NCBI GenBank assembly: GCA_963778375.1
Contig: CAVZTX010000010.1
Coordinates: 1-64,000 of the forward strand
Length of the DNA stretch: 64,000 nucleotides
Direction of reading: 5' to 3'
DNA from: CAVZTX01 sp963778375
Lineage (GTDB): Bacteria; Chloroflexota; Ktedonobacteria; Ktedonobacterales; Ktedonobacteraceae
The position numbers and the translations under genes are program-made. Positions within the stretch are counted from its first letter, which is position 1, and each line of letters begins with the position of its first letter. Below are positions 8,931 to 17,452 of this stretch, piece by piece. The notes under the pieces are model-generated. The model saw only the letters and a list, made by a program, of their open reading frames with translations. It had not been told where the DNA came from and ran no database searches.

Positions 8931-9373
8931 GGGATGTTTATCAGGGGCATCTGGTGAAGGAGGTTGAGCCGTTGACGGCGGAGCAATTGGAGTTGAGGAT
9001 ATCGCCTAATCTGCGTTCGATTGGGTTGCTGGCGAAGCATATTGTACGGACGCGTGCTAGTTGGTTGTATAACTTGATGGGTGAGGGTGGGACGGATGTG
9101 GCGGCGATTGCACAGTGGGAGCATGATGGTGAGGTACCGTCAACCGCTGAATTGGTGCGTGGGTTGAAGGTGACGTTTCGTGCGTGGCAGGAGTGTCTGG
9201 AGCGGTGGACGCCGGAGGATTTGGAGTATGTGTTTAGAGGTGAACGATGGGGTCAGCGGTATGAGCTTTCGCGGCAGTGGGTGATCTGGCATGTGATTGA
9301 GCATGATTTGCACCATGGAGGAGAGATGTCTTTTTCGCTGGGAGCGTTTGGACTAGCGGCACCGGATCTTTAA
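8888..9373 (+). CDS. DinB-family four-helix-bundle protein
   Basis: 161 residues with the DinB/YfiT metal-binding pattern: a histidine in LLAKHIVRTRASW (about residue 50) and the pair in WHVIEHDLHHGGEM near the C-terminus, followed by a glutamate. Members bind a divalent metal; some act as thiol-dependent transferases, and most are uncharacterised. The start is set by GGAAGGAGCAGAAGAGT before ATG. It is one of three intact DinB-like genes in the window (also 18533 and 57527), with a fourth truncated copy at 13.6 kb. Confidence 0.85.
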   Translation: MTQNTSSVWKFYKGWDVYQGHLVKEVEPLTAEQLELRISPNLRSIGLLAKHIVRTRASWLYNLMGEGGTDVAAIAQWEHDGEVPSTAELVRGLKVTFRAWQECLERWTPEDLEYVFRGERWGQRYELSRQWVIWHVIEHDLHHGGEMSFSLGAFGLAAPDL

Positions 9374-9402
9374 TCAGTAATGTAAAGGGAAAAGAGTCCA
9401 AG

Positions 9403-11709
9403 ATGCCAGACATGAGCATAAAATATGACATTCCGCCTGGATTCACTCTACGCCATACGCTTCGAGGTCACAAGGATATAATCAACCGAATCGCCTGGTC
9501 TCCTGATGGAAGTATCCTTGCCTCTCCGTCTGAAGACAAAACCATTCGTTTGTGGGAGACACAGACGGGGCAACTGTTGCGAACCCTTAAAGGGCACTCT
9601 GCGAGTGTCTTCAGCGTTGCTTGGTCCCCAGATGGACGGCTGCTTGCCTCTGGCTCTGAGGATAAGACTATTCGCTTGTGGGATGTGCAGATGGGGCAAC
9701 CGCTACGATCTCTTAAAGGGCACACTGGGAGTGTCTCCAGCGTTGCTTGGTCTCCAGATGGACGAGTACTCGCCTCTAGCTCTCACGATCAAACTATTCG
9801 CTTATGGAACGCAACTACCAGGCAAACGCTACAAACCCTTTATGGACACTCCGACTGGATCTACAACATTGCTTGGTCCTCAGATGGGCAGTTGCTTGCT
9901 TCCGGCTCTACTGATAGGACTATTCGTCTGTGGGATTCCAAGTCAAGACACTATACACATATCGTCGAAGGCCTTTCCAGCTCTGTAAGGAATATCTCAT
10001 TTTCCTACGACGATCATCTCCTTGCCTCAAAGTCGGGGGATGGGGCTGTTCGCATTTGGTATGTCGATACTTGGGAGCAAGTAGAGACACTCAAAGAAGA
10101 TAGTTCAGACTATTGGTCCCCCGGTTTAGCTTTCCATCCCAAACTTCCCATCTTGGCAACCCTTGGCGAAGAAGACAAAGTGATTCGCATTTGGGACCTG
10201 GACGTTCACACTCTCCTAGGAACTGCTCCCGCTACTCCTTCAGTTCACTACACTAATGCCAAGGTTGTGCTGGTAGGCGATAGTGGAGTCGGCAAATCTG
10301 GACTAGGTCTTGTGCTCACAGGTCAGCCCTTTGTTCCTACTGAGTCAACGCATGGTCGCAATGTTTGGAACTTTGATAGCAGGGAGGTTGACCTGGATAG
10401 CAGGCGCAAGGAAAAACGGGAGACGCTGCTCTGGGATCTGGCGGGTCAGCCCGGCTACCGACTCATTCATCAGTTGCACTTGAGCGAGGTTGCATTAGCA
10501 TTGGTTGTTTTCGACTCTCATAATGAGACTGACCCGTTTGCAGGAGTACGTCACTGGGTACGTGCTCTGCGATTGGCAGAACATGTGCAGGGGAATGCAG
10601 CTTTGCGCATGAAGAAGTTTCTCGTGGCGGCACGCATTGATCGAGGTGGAAAGAGTGTTAGCCGTGAACGCATCGATACGCTGATGCAGGAATTGGAGTT
10701 TGATGGCTATTTTGAGACCAGCGCGAAAGAAGGACTGAATATCGCGTTGCTCATTGAAGCTATTAAGAATGCGATAGAGTGGGAAATGTTGCCTAAGGTG
10801 ATATCGACTCAGCTTTTCCAGAGTATTAAGGCATTTCTAGTCACTGAGAAAGAGGCTGGGCGACGACTATCAGCATCTGATGATCTTTATCAGACATTTT
10901 TGAAGCTCGAGACGCAAGTAAGCGAAACCGAAGATTTACCTGGACAGTTCGCAACATGCATCGGGCGGGTGGAGTCGCAAGGATTGATTCGACGGCTCAG
11001 TTTTGGCAATCTGGTGCTGTTGCAACCCGAATTGTTGGATGCGTACGCTGCCGCGTTGGTGAATGCGGTGAGGGATGAGCCGGATGGGTTGGGGAGTATC
11101 TTGGAGGAGAAGGTAAGAGTCTGTGATTTTGCAATGCCGAAGGATGAACGCCTGACTGATAAGGAGCAGGAAAGGTTGCTGTTGATTGCGATGGTTGAGG
11201 ATTTGCTGCGCTATGAGATTGCGCTGCGGGAGCAAGGAGAGGATGGACAATACCTGGTGTTTCCGGCCCAGTCAACGCGTGAGAATCCGGATTTGCCTGA
11301 TCCGGAGGGAAAGATGGTGGTGTTTGGATTCGAGGGGCCGGTGCAGAATATTTATGCGGCGTTGGCAGTACGACTATCGCATAGTGGGGTATTTAAGAGG
11401 AAGGAGTTGTGGAAGGATGCGATGACTTTTACAACCAGGGCGGGCGCAACGTGTGGGATGTTCTTGCGCAATATCGGGGAGGGACGCGGGGAGCTGACGC
11501 TGTTTTTTGATAAGGGGGCGAGTGAGGAGACGCGGCTTAATTTTGAGGATTATGTTGAGTTACATTTGCAGAGGCGAGCGATACCGGAAAGTATTACACG
11601 ACGACGGATTTTTGTGTGTGGCGATTGTGAGGAGCCGCTTACAGAAGGGCAGGTAATGCGACGGAGGGAACGAGGGTATCAGTTGGATAGATTGTCCTGT
11701 TTGTGGTGA
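9403..11709 (+). CDS. WD40-repeat/Roc-like GTPase protein, first part of a frameshifted TIR gene
   Basis: Residues about 15-272 hold six WD40 blades (for example GHSASVFSVAWSPDGRLLAS). Residues 286-480 form a Ras/Roc-like GTPase: P-loop GDSGVGKS (292-299), G3 motif DLAGQP (345-350) and a Rab/Roc-like HQLHL, with G4 reduced to ARIDRG and G5 read as TSAKEG. A helical region follows. The C-terminus has half a zinc ribbon (C739, C742), then loses frame at Y759 and stops after nine more residues. The +1 frame immediately supplies the missing DCPVCGERISLLDREERL half and leads into the TIR domain. An intact gene would be 9403-12259. Likely an immune or signalling NTPase (inference). Confidence 0.85.
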   Translation: MPDMSIKYDIPPGFTLRHTLRGHKDIINRIAWSPDGSILASPSEDKTIRLWETQTGQLLRTLKGHSASVFSVAWSPDGRLLASGSEDKTIRLWDVQMGQPLRSLKGHTGSVSSVAWSPDGRVLASSSHDQTIRLWNATTRQTLQTLYGHSDWIYNIAWSSDGQLLASGSTDRTIRLWDSKSRHYTHIVEGLSSSVRNISFSYDDHLLASKSGDGAVRIWYVDTWEQVETLKEDSSDYWSPGLAFHPKLPILATLGEEDKVIRIWDLDVHTLLGTAPATPSVHYTNAKVVLVGDSGVGKSGLGLVLTGQPFVPTESTHGRNVWNFDSREVDLDSRRKEKRETLLWDLAGQPGYRLIHQLHLSEVALALVVFDSHNETDPFAGVRHWVRALRLAEHVQGNAALRMKKFLVAARIDRGGKSVSRERIDTLMQELEFDGYFETSAKEGLNIALLIEAIKNAIEWEMLPKVISTQLFQSIKAFLVTEKEAGRRLSASDDLYQTFLKLETQVSETEDLPGQFATCIGRVESQGLIRRLSFGNLVLLQPELLDAYAAALVNAVRDEPDGLGSILEEKVRVCDFAMPKDERLTDKEQERLLLIAMVEDLLRYEIALREQGEDGQYLVFPAQSTRENPDLPDPEGKMVVFGFEGPVQNIYAALAVRLSHSGVFKRKELWKDAMTFTTRAGATCGMFLRNIGEGRGELTLFFDKGASEETRLNFEDYVELHLQRRAIPESITRRRIFVCGDCEEPLTEGQVMRRRERGYQLDRLSCLW

Positions 11710-11764
11710 GCGTATTTCGCTGCTTGATCGGGAGGAACGGCTGACGGAGGCGCGTTCGTCGAGG

Positions 11765-12259
11765 GTGCATGAGATGGATCGGGCGGCTGATAGTCAGCGG
11801 GATCGGGCGATGGCGCAATCGACGGTGCAGGGGAAGCAGGAGACGAAGGATTTTGATGTGTTCCTGTGTCACAATGGTAAGGATAAGGATGAGGTGAAGA
11901 AGGTGGGAGAACTATTGAAAGAACGAGGGCTTTTGCCGTGGCTAGATGAGTGGGAATTGCCACCAGGTCAACCCTGGCAACGTCTTTTGGAAAAGCAGAT
12001 AGGGCAGATCAAGTCAGCAGCAGTTTTTGTTGGCAAAGATGGAGTGGGTCCGTGGCAACGGATGGAATTAGAGGCGTTTCTACGCAAATTTGTGAATCGA
12101 GGTAGCTCTGTCATCCCTGTAATTTTAGCCAATGCTTCTAAGAAGCCAAAACTTCCCATCTTTTTAGAGGGTATAACCTGGGTTGATTTTCGTAAGGAGG
12201 TTCCGGATCCGGTGGAGCAGTTGGTGTGGGGGATTACGGGGAAGAGGAGACAGATCTAG
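11765..12259 (+). CDS. TIR-domain protein, C-terminal part of the WD40-GTPase gene
   Basis: The TIR domain spans about residues 28-150: FDVFLCHNGKDKDEV, then LPWLDEWELPPGQPW and the alpha-C region WQRMELEAF. The glutamate of WQRMELEAF sits where the catalytic Glu of TIR NADases falls. The frame is open from 11681 and begins with the second zinc-ribbon half, so this is probably the tail of the upstream gene after a one-base shift. Separate translation is possible: GTG 11765 or ATG 11774, the latter 8 nt after GAGGG. Bacterial TIR domains often consume NAD+ in phage defence or act in signalling; that role here is inference. Confidence 0.75.
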   Translation: MHEMDRAADSQRDRAMAQSTVQGKQETKDFDVFLCHNGKDKDEVKKVGELLKERGLLPWLDEWELPPGQPWQRLLEKQIGQIKSAAVFVGKDGVGPWQRMELEAFLRKFVNRGSSVIPVILANASKKPKLPIFLEGITWVDFRKEVPDPVEQLVWGITGKRRQI

Positions 12260-12321
12260 ATGAATCTCTGGAGCGAACAAAAAATGAGCAGCAATGGAGA
12301 ATTAGTGACGGGAGTAATAAT

Positions 12322-12525
12322 ATGCCAAACGAAACCTATGGTGTCGAGGTGCGGCGGGTAGACGGCCGCTACGAGGCTTCTATAGACGAACTAGAGGCGA
12401 CAGTAAGCGGGGCAACGACGGAAGAAGCCCTGGAGAATGCGCAACGGGAGATTATCCGGCGCAAGATAGAGCGGGTACGGGCGAGAAAGCCACGCGGTAC
12501 TGAACGGAAGCTAACAGTCGCATAG
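12322..12525 (+). CDS. HicB-like small protein
   Basis: 67 residues. The ATG at 12322 follows GACGGGAG and is preferred to an in-frame start 96 nt upstream that would overlap the TIR gene. The sequence (VRRVDGRYEASIDELEATVS, then TTEEALENAQREII) follows the HicB/UPF0150 antitoxin pattern of a short beta sheet and an EALENA helix. No HicA toxin gene (double-stranded RNA-binding fold) is adjacent. It lies 62 bp after the TIR gene and before a strong terminator, so it is probably co-transcribed with the WD40-GTPase-TIR unit. Confidence 0.6.
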   Translation: MPNETYGVEVRRVDGRYEASIDELEATVSGATTEEALENAQREIIRRKIERVRARKPRGTERKLTVA

Positions 12526-12541
12526 TTGCGAGGAAAAGATG

Positions 12542-12573
12542 ATCCGGGCATCAAGTTGATGCCCGGATTTTTA
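12542..12573 (+). terminator. Rho-independent terminator after the TIR/HicB-like unit
   Basis: ATCCGGGCATC and GATGCCCGGAT form a perfect stem around AAGTT, followed by TTTTTATT. This is the strongest classical terminator in the window. Confidence 0.9.
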
Positions 12574-12854
12574 TTGTGTTCATGCCATTATTGGCCTTTA
12601 AGTACGTTTTTGATGTTAGTAAATTGCGTGAATGTTCGACGATTTTTAAGATGAAAGGTAGGAAAGAGGATTGAAGCAACATCTGAATAGCCGTTTTCTT
12701 GCTCGGCTCGTAGAATAGATACACATGCACATTGCAAGAAAATCTACGCTCTCCATCAGTCATGCCGAATGCAAGAGGGAGAGAAAAGAAAGGAAACATC
12801 GATGAACACACGTGATCAGCACCAAAGGTCGCTAGATGTTGGAGGGACTCGGTC
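12574..12854. other. Spacer before the DHFR-like gene with a possible leader ORF
   Basis: At 12802-12858 an 18-codon frame (MNTRDQHQRSLDVGGTRS) follows AAAGGAAACATCG, and its TGA overlaps the next gene's ATG as ATGA. Otherwise nothing is recognised. Confidence 0.35.
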
Positions 12855-13469
12855 ATGAGAAAAGTGATTGTCCTTGAATTCATCACCCTTGATGGTGTCA
12901 TACAAGCCGGCGGCGGACCAGAGGAAGATACCAGTGGTGGCTTCGCGTATGGCGGGTGGCAAGCTCCCTATTCCGACGATGTTCTTGGAACCGTCATGAA
13001 GAGGCAGATGAACCTGCCGTTTGATCTGTTGTTAGGGCGCAACACCTTTGAAATTTGGGCAGCGTACTGGCCGCACCATGCGGATATCTGGCCGGGCGTC
13101 AATCCAGCAACCAAGTACGTCGCCTCGAATACCATAACTTCTCACCAATGGCAGCCCTCCGTGTTTTTAGGCGGAGACCTTGTGGAAAAAGTCAACAAAA
13201 TCAAGCAAACGCCAGGGCCGGATTTGCACGTGTACGGAAGTGCAAATCTCGTCCAGACGCTCATGAAGCATGATGTGGTCGATGCGTTCTGGCTCAAGAT
13301 CTATCCGCTGACGTTGGGTAGTGGAAAACGGTTGTTTGTCGAGGGCACCATTCCGGCGGCATTCAAGCTGACGGAGAGCCAAGTCTCCCCAAGTGGCATC
13401 ATTATCGCGAATTACGAGCGTGCTGGCGCGGTTACAACCAACACAGTGTCAGGAAGCAGACATCCCTGA
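12855..13469 (+). CDS. Dihydrofolate reductase-fold (RibD C-terminal domain) protein
   Basis: 204 residues of the RibD_C/DHFR-like family: the N-terminal strand VIVLEFITLDGVIQ, the helix segment LLLGRNTFEIWAAYWP (about residues 59-74), then GSANLVQTLMKHDVVDAF and IYPLTLGSGKRLF, the usual NADPH-site layout. Most such stand-alone proteins are uncharacterised reductases, and it is not a true folate enzyme by sequence. The ATG follows GGAGGG by 8 nt. Confidence 0.88.
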   Translation: MRKVIVLEFITLDGVIQAGGGPEEDTSGGFAYGGWQAPYSDDVLGTVMKRQMNLPFDLLLGRNTFEIWAAYWPHHADIWPGVNPATKYVASNTITSHQWQPSVFLGGDLVEKVNKIKQTPGPDLHVYGSANLVQTLMKHDVVDAFWLKIYPLTLGSGKRLFVEGTIPAAFKLTESQVSPSGIIIANYERAGAVTTNTVSGSRHP

Positions 13470-13815
13470 GGTCACGAGGAGCATTCCCAAACCCACATTT
13501 GCTTCGACCGTGCATCACGCGCGAACGGGGGAACATCGGCAGATTGGTGAACAGCAATTCGAGGCTGTGAGCCTGTGCTCATTTTCCACTACATCGCAGG
13601 TTGGCCAATGTGTGATACAGTATTGAAGAGGTATTCTATACTTCTGTTAAAGAGAGTTTTACAAGATATTGAGAGGAGCAAGAAGGTATGACGCAGAATA
13701 TATCCTCTGTTTGGAAATTTTATAAAGGTTCTGTTCAGTTGCCTTCGCCCCTACGGACATATCCATCAGTGATGTGTAAATCCTGGATTACCATTTAGTA
13801 AAGGAAGGGTGTTGT
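13470..13815. other. Intergenic stretch with truncated dinB copy
   Basis: It holds the second copy of the dinB leader (13610-13730). After the break at 13731 it has the segment CTTCGCCCCTACGGA, which resembles half of the dispersed palindromic repeat, and then the AAAGGAAGGG ribosome site of the glycosidase gene. No complete gene is present. Confidence 0.5.
13610..13730 (+). pseudogene. Truncated DinB gene (leader plus 14 codons), copy 2 of a duplication
   Basis: The ATG at 13688 follows GAGAGGAGCAAGAAGGT, and the codons read MTQNISSVWKFYKG, nearly identical to the intact DinB gene at 8888, including its upstream region. Homology stops abruptly at 13731. It is a partial duplication or deletion remnant and not a functional gene. 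Confidence 0.75.
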
Positions 13816-15666
13816 ATGCATACATCTATATGGGACCCTGATGTTCAGGCAGTATTTGACCAGGCGAAAGTACCTGAGATTAGGAGTGTGCAGGTGGGAG
13901 GGAGGACGGTTGAGATTGAGGTGCCGTTTGCTTCGCCGGAGGATTGGCGGGATGTGTGGATTTATTTTTTGATGGTGGATCGGTTTAATAATCCGGGGGC
14001 GGCTCCGAGGCATTTGCCGTGGAATGGGGAGTACGCGGATTTTCAGGGGGGGACGATTGAGGGGGTGAGGGAGCAGCTTGATTATTTGCAGGGATTGGGG
14101 GCAGGGGCATTGTGGATTACGCCGGTGTTGAAGAATCCGCAGTATAGTGAGAGTTATCATGGATATGGGATTCAGGATTTTTTAGGGATTGAGCCGAGGT
14201 TTGCTTCGGATGTGGCGAAGGCGGAGCAGGACCCGACGTTGGTGGAGGATGAGTTGCGGCAGTTGGTGGATGAGGCGCATGCACGGGGAATGTATGTAAT
14301 TTTTGATATTGTGCTGCATCATGTTGGGGATGTGTTTGCTTATAAGGATTTTGGGTCGGTGGCGGATTGGGGCAATTCGCCGTATGCGATTTATTGGCGG
14401 GATGAGAATGGGCAGCCACGAACGGATTGGACGGAGGCACCGAGTAATCCACCGGCTAATGCTGCGGTGTGGCCGAAGGAGTTGCTGAACAATAGCTTCT
14501 TTTTGCGGCAAGGCAATGCGTTTTCGCCGGCGGGTCAGCCGGCGGGGGATTTTTATTCGTTGAAGGCGCTAGCGACCGATTTCCAGGATGGGACGGGTTA
14601 TCCTGTACGCGATACGTTGATTCGCGCTTACCAGTATATTATTGCCAGATATGATATTGATGGGTTTCGGATTGATACTTTGAAGTATATCAGTCCTGAC
14701 TTTGCGCGGGTGTTTGGCAATGCGATGCGCGAATTTGCGCTGAGTATTGGCAAGAAGAATTTTTTCACGTTTGGCGAGGTGTATGACGACGAGGAGAAGA
14801 TTGCCCAGTTTATTGGTCGCAATACGCAGGTGACGGAGTCTGGTGATATTATTGGCGTGGATGCGGCGCTTGATTTTCCGCTGTTCTATCATCTTCCAGG
14901 TGCGTGCAAGGGGTTGGAGGCACCCGGTGATGTGGTAAGTATGTATGAGCAGCGCAAGCAGGTGGAGCGGGATATTTTGAGTACGCATGGGGATGCAAGC
15001 AATTTCTTTGTGACGTTTCTGGATAATCATGATCAGACTTCACGCTTTTATTATCGAGACCCCAATAATCCTGATACATACGATGATCAATTGACGCTTG
15101 GGGTTGGTTGTTTGTTTGCGCTACCGGGTATTCCCTGCTTGTATTATGGGACGGAACAGGGGCTTTCGGATAGTGGGGATGCGCCAGAGGCTGTGCGCGA
15201 GGCGTTGTGGGGGAAGCCGGACGCGTTCGATCGGAGCGCGGCTTTCTACAAGGCGATTGCAGAATTGACCAGTTTGCGCAATAACTTGCCTGCTTTGCGC
15301 TATGGACGGCACTATTTTCGGCCAATTGCGCAGGATGGGACGCATTTCGGGATTTCGACAAGCGCTCCAGGGGTGCTGGCATTCTCTCGCATTTTGAATG
15401 ATACCGAAGTCGTGATCGTGGCGAATAGCAGTACGGTTGATGGGTGGACAGGGGAGGTGATTGTGGATTACGAGATCAATGCTAAGGATGCGGCGTACAG
15501 CATTTTATTCAGCAATAAAGCGAAGCCGACTGTGCCAGGGCCGACGGCAGAGAAGTTCGCTGGCAGCGTGCAGGTTACGGAGGTTGATGGAGGTATTACG
15601 AGTGGGCCGATACAGGTGGTGCCGGTAAATTTGCAGCCGATGGAGATTCAGATTTTGGGGCAATGA
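13816..15666 (+). CDS. GH13 alpha-amylase-family glycosidase
   Basis: 616 residues with the GH13 conserved regions: region I DIVLHH (164-169), region II GFRIDTLK with nucleophile D287, region III FTFGEVYD with acid/base E321, and region IV FLDNHDQTS with D406. The C-terminal beta domain runs from about 520. No signal peptide is seen, so it is probably intracellular and acts on maltodextrin or glycogen. Specificity (amylase, glucosidase or transferase) is not determinable by eye. The start follows AAAGGAAGGG. Many codons end in T or G with frequent GGG and TTG, unlike the pst genes. Confidence 0.93.
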   Translation: MHTSIWDPDVQAVFDQAKVPEIRSVQVGGRTVEIEVPFASPEDWRDVWIYFLMVDRFNNPGAAPRHLPWNGEYADFQGGTIEGVREQLDYLQGLGAGALWITPVLKNPQYSESYHGYGIQDFLGIEPRFASDVAKAEQDPTLVEDELRQLVDEAHARGMYVIFDIVLHHVGDVFAYKDFGSVADWGNSPYAIYWRDENGQPRTDWTEAPSNPPANAAVWPKELLNNSFFLRQGNAFSPAGQPAGDFYSLKALATDFQDGTGYPVRDTLIRAYQYIIARYDIDGFRIDTLKYISPDFARVFGNAMREFALSIGKKNFFTFGEVYDDEEKIAQFIGRNTQVTESGDIIGVDAALDFPLFYHLPGACKGLEAPGDVVSMYEQRKQVERDILSTHGDASNFFVTFLDNHDQTSRFYYRDPNNPDTYDDQLTLGVGCLFALPGIPCLYYGTEQGLSDSGDAPEAVREALWGKPDAFDRSAAFYKAIAELTSLRNNLPALRYGRHYFRPIAQDGTHFGISTSAPGVLAFSRILNDTEVVIVANSSTVDGWTGEVIVDYEINAKDAAYSILFSNKAKPTVPGPTAEKFAGSVQVTEVDGGITSGPIQVVPVNLQPMEIQILGQ

Positions 15667-15672
15667 ACTGTT

Positions 15673-16392
15673 TCATCCAGCGGTAATATGGCCATCGGAA
15701 ATGCTCAGAACGCGATCGGAAGCGGCGACGATGGTGGCATCGTGGGTAGCGACAAGTAAGCCGATGTGCGAGGAGTGGGCAATATCGCGCAAGAGGTTGG
15801 CGATGGTGTGGGAGGTGACCGAGTCGAGGTTGCCAGTTGGTTCGTCTGCGACGATAAAACGGGGATTGTGGACGAGCGCGCGAGCCAGAGCAACGCGCTG
15901 CTGCTCTCCGCCAGAGAGTTCCAGGCCGCGATGGTGCATGCGTGGGCCGAGGCCAACACGCTCAAGCGCTTCGCGAGATTGCCTTATGCGCTGCTCAGAA
16001 GGGGTGCGGGCCAATCGAAGGGGTACTTCGACGTTTTCCTGGGCGGTGAGCGATGGGAAGAGGTGTGCGTTCTGAAACATCATGCCAATGCTTTCGCGAC
16101 GCAGGCGTGCGCGTTCGGTTTCATTGAGGGTCGCGAGGTCTCGTTCGAGGATGAAGACTTGTCCCTGGGTGGGATTGTCGAGGCCAATGAGGATGTTGAG
16201 CAGGGTTGTTTTGCCGGAACCGGAACGGCCACGCAGGGCTACAAATTCGCCTGGCAGGATACGCAGGTCGATGCCGCGCAGGGCATGGACGATGCCTCCG
16301 CCTGCTTGGAAGTCGCGTGTTACGCCGCGTACTTCAGCAATTGTTTTGACTGCGTTGGCGAGAGGTGTGCTTGTCTGCTGCGTCATTTCCAT
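15673..16392 (-). CDS. ABC transporter ATPase, LolD/MacB type
   Basis: 239 residues: Walker A GRSGSGKTT (about 55-63), Q-loop MMFQNAHLFP, signature LSGGEQQRVALARAL, Walker B FIVADEPTGNLDS and the H-loop VATHDA. The type belongs with FtsX/MacB-like permeases that move lipoproteins, peptides or drugs. No permease is adjacent. A similar ATPase gene lies 72 bp upstream on the same strand, so the two are probably co-transcribed. Confidence 0.92.
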   Translation of the reverse strand: MEMTQQTSTPLANAVKTIAEVRGVTRDFQAGGGIVHALRGIDLRILPGEFVALRGRSGSGKTTLLNILIGLDNPTQGQVFILERDLATLNETERARLRRESIGMMFQNAHLFPSLTAQENVEVPLRLARTPSEQRIRQSREALERVGLGPRMHHRGLELSGGEQQRVALARALVHNPRFIVADEPTGNLDSVTSHTIANLLRDIAHSSHIGLLVATHDATIVAASDRVLSISDGHITAG

Positions 16393-16464
16393 TTGTTGGT
16401 TCCCTTCGCTGTGTTTGGGCGAGAATTGTTAGCCCACATGTAGTTGATCAATCACGCCCTACGG

Positions 16465-17418
16465 TCATGTGTCTAGCTGTATTATCGCATTTTCATCCTT
16501 GCCATTGCTCATTTCGGAGTTGAGGGGCCATAGTTCGACGTGGTCGGGGGTGATGCGTACTTCGGCGCGTCCGTTGTAGGGGATGCGTTCGATGGCTTCT
16601 TTTGGGAGTTGGAGTCTGCCGACACGGTCGATGAGGACGGATTCGCGATGGGTTTCGCTGGGCAGGCCGATGATTGCGCTGGCAGCGGCGGTATGGGATT
16701 CGAGTGCTTCCAGGGGGGCTTCGCGGCGAACGGTTTCAGTGCTGGTGCGACCATCACGGATGGCAATGGTGCGATCTACTACGGCAGCAAGCGCGGCGTC
16801 GTGCGTTACCGTGATGATGGTGAGGCCAAAGTCGCGGTTGAGCGTGCGCATGAGGGCAAAAATTTCCTCGGCTGTTACCGAATCAAGCTCACCGGTCGGT
16901 TCGTCTGCGAGGAGTAGTTTGGGCTGGTTAGCGAGCGCTACAGCGATGGCGACGCGCTGCTGTTCGCCACCGGAGAGTTGGTCGGGCCTTTTCCTTGCCA
17001 TGTGGCCTAAGCCGACATGTTCCAAAAGATCGTGGGCACGATGATTGCGTTCAGAAGGGTTGACTCCTCCAAGTATTTGTGGCAGGGCGATATTTTCGAT
17101 TATGCTGAGTTCTGGCAATAGGTTGCGGCCGCTTTGTTGCCAGATGTGGCCGACGATGAAGCGGCGATAGTAAATGCGCTGGGCTTCGTTGATGCGGGTG
17201 AGATCGTTTCCAGCGACGATACAACGTCCGGCACTGGGAATGTCCAGTCCGCTGAGGATGTTGAGGAGTGTGCTTTTACCTGAGCCGGATACGCCGACGA
17301 TTGACATCATTTCGCCTGGTGCGACTTCCAGGTCGAGGCCTTGTAGGGCGACGACTTCCAGGTCGGCTACTTTGTAGATTTTTACGAGGTTGTCGCAGAG
17401 CACAAGAGGTTCAGGCAT
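16465..17418 (-). CDS. ABC transporter ATPase with AbrB-like C-terminal extension
   Basis: 317 residues. The start at 17418 follows GGGAGATATC; an ATG nine codons upstream lacks a ribosome site. Walker A GVSGSGKST, signature QLSGGEQQRVAIAVAL, Walker B LLLADEPTGELDS and the VTHDAAL H-loop are present. After about residue 225 it extends by 90 residues, including SVLIDRVGRLQLPKEAIERI, which reads like a SpoVT/AbrB-type swapped-hairpin domain. Such an extension may serve DNA binding or dimerisation (inference). Partner permeases must be encoded elsewhere. Confidence 0.88.
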   Translation of the reverse strand: MPEPLVLCDNLVKIYKVADLEVVALQGLDLEVAPGEMMSIVGVSGSGKSTLLNILSGLDIPSAGRCIVAGNDLTRINEAQRIYYRRFIVGHIWQQSGRNLLPELSIIENIALPQILGGVNPSERNHRAHDLLEHVGLGHMARKRPDQLSGGEQQRVAIAVALANQPKLLLADEPTGELDSVTAEEIFALMRTLNRDFGLTIITVTHDAALAAVVDRTIAIRDGRTSTETVRREAPLEALESHTAAASAIIGLPSETHRESVLIDRVGRLQLPKEAIERIPYNGRAEVRITPDHVELWPLNSEMSNGKDENAIIQLDT

Positions 17419-17452
17419 GATATCTCCCTTTGGGTTGGCGTTCATATGTGTA

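Noticed and set aside
9506..9988. 160-codon frame with apparent repeats
   Set aside because: Shadow of the WD40 repeats in another frame; the internal similarity is inherited from the repeat DNA.
9403..10200. Regular repeats that could suggest a CRISPR-like array
   Set aside because: They encode WD40 blades of about 42 codons with degenerate DNA and no constant repeat/unique spacer pattern. No CRISPR array was found anywhere in the window.
12551..12901. 116-codon minus-strand frame
   Set aside because: It starts within the DHFR-like gene, runs through the terminator and has no motif or ribosome site.
14182..14511. Overlapping minus-strand frames within the GH13 gene
   Set aside because: The sense frame carries all GH13 catalytic motifs; the antisense frames are Pro/Arg/His-rich shadows.
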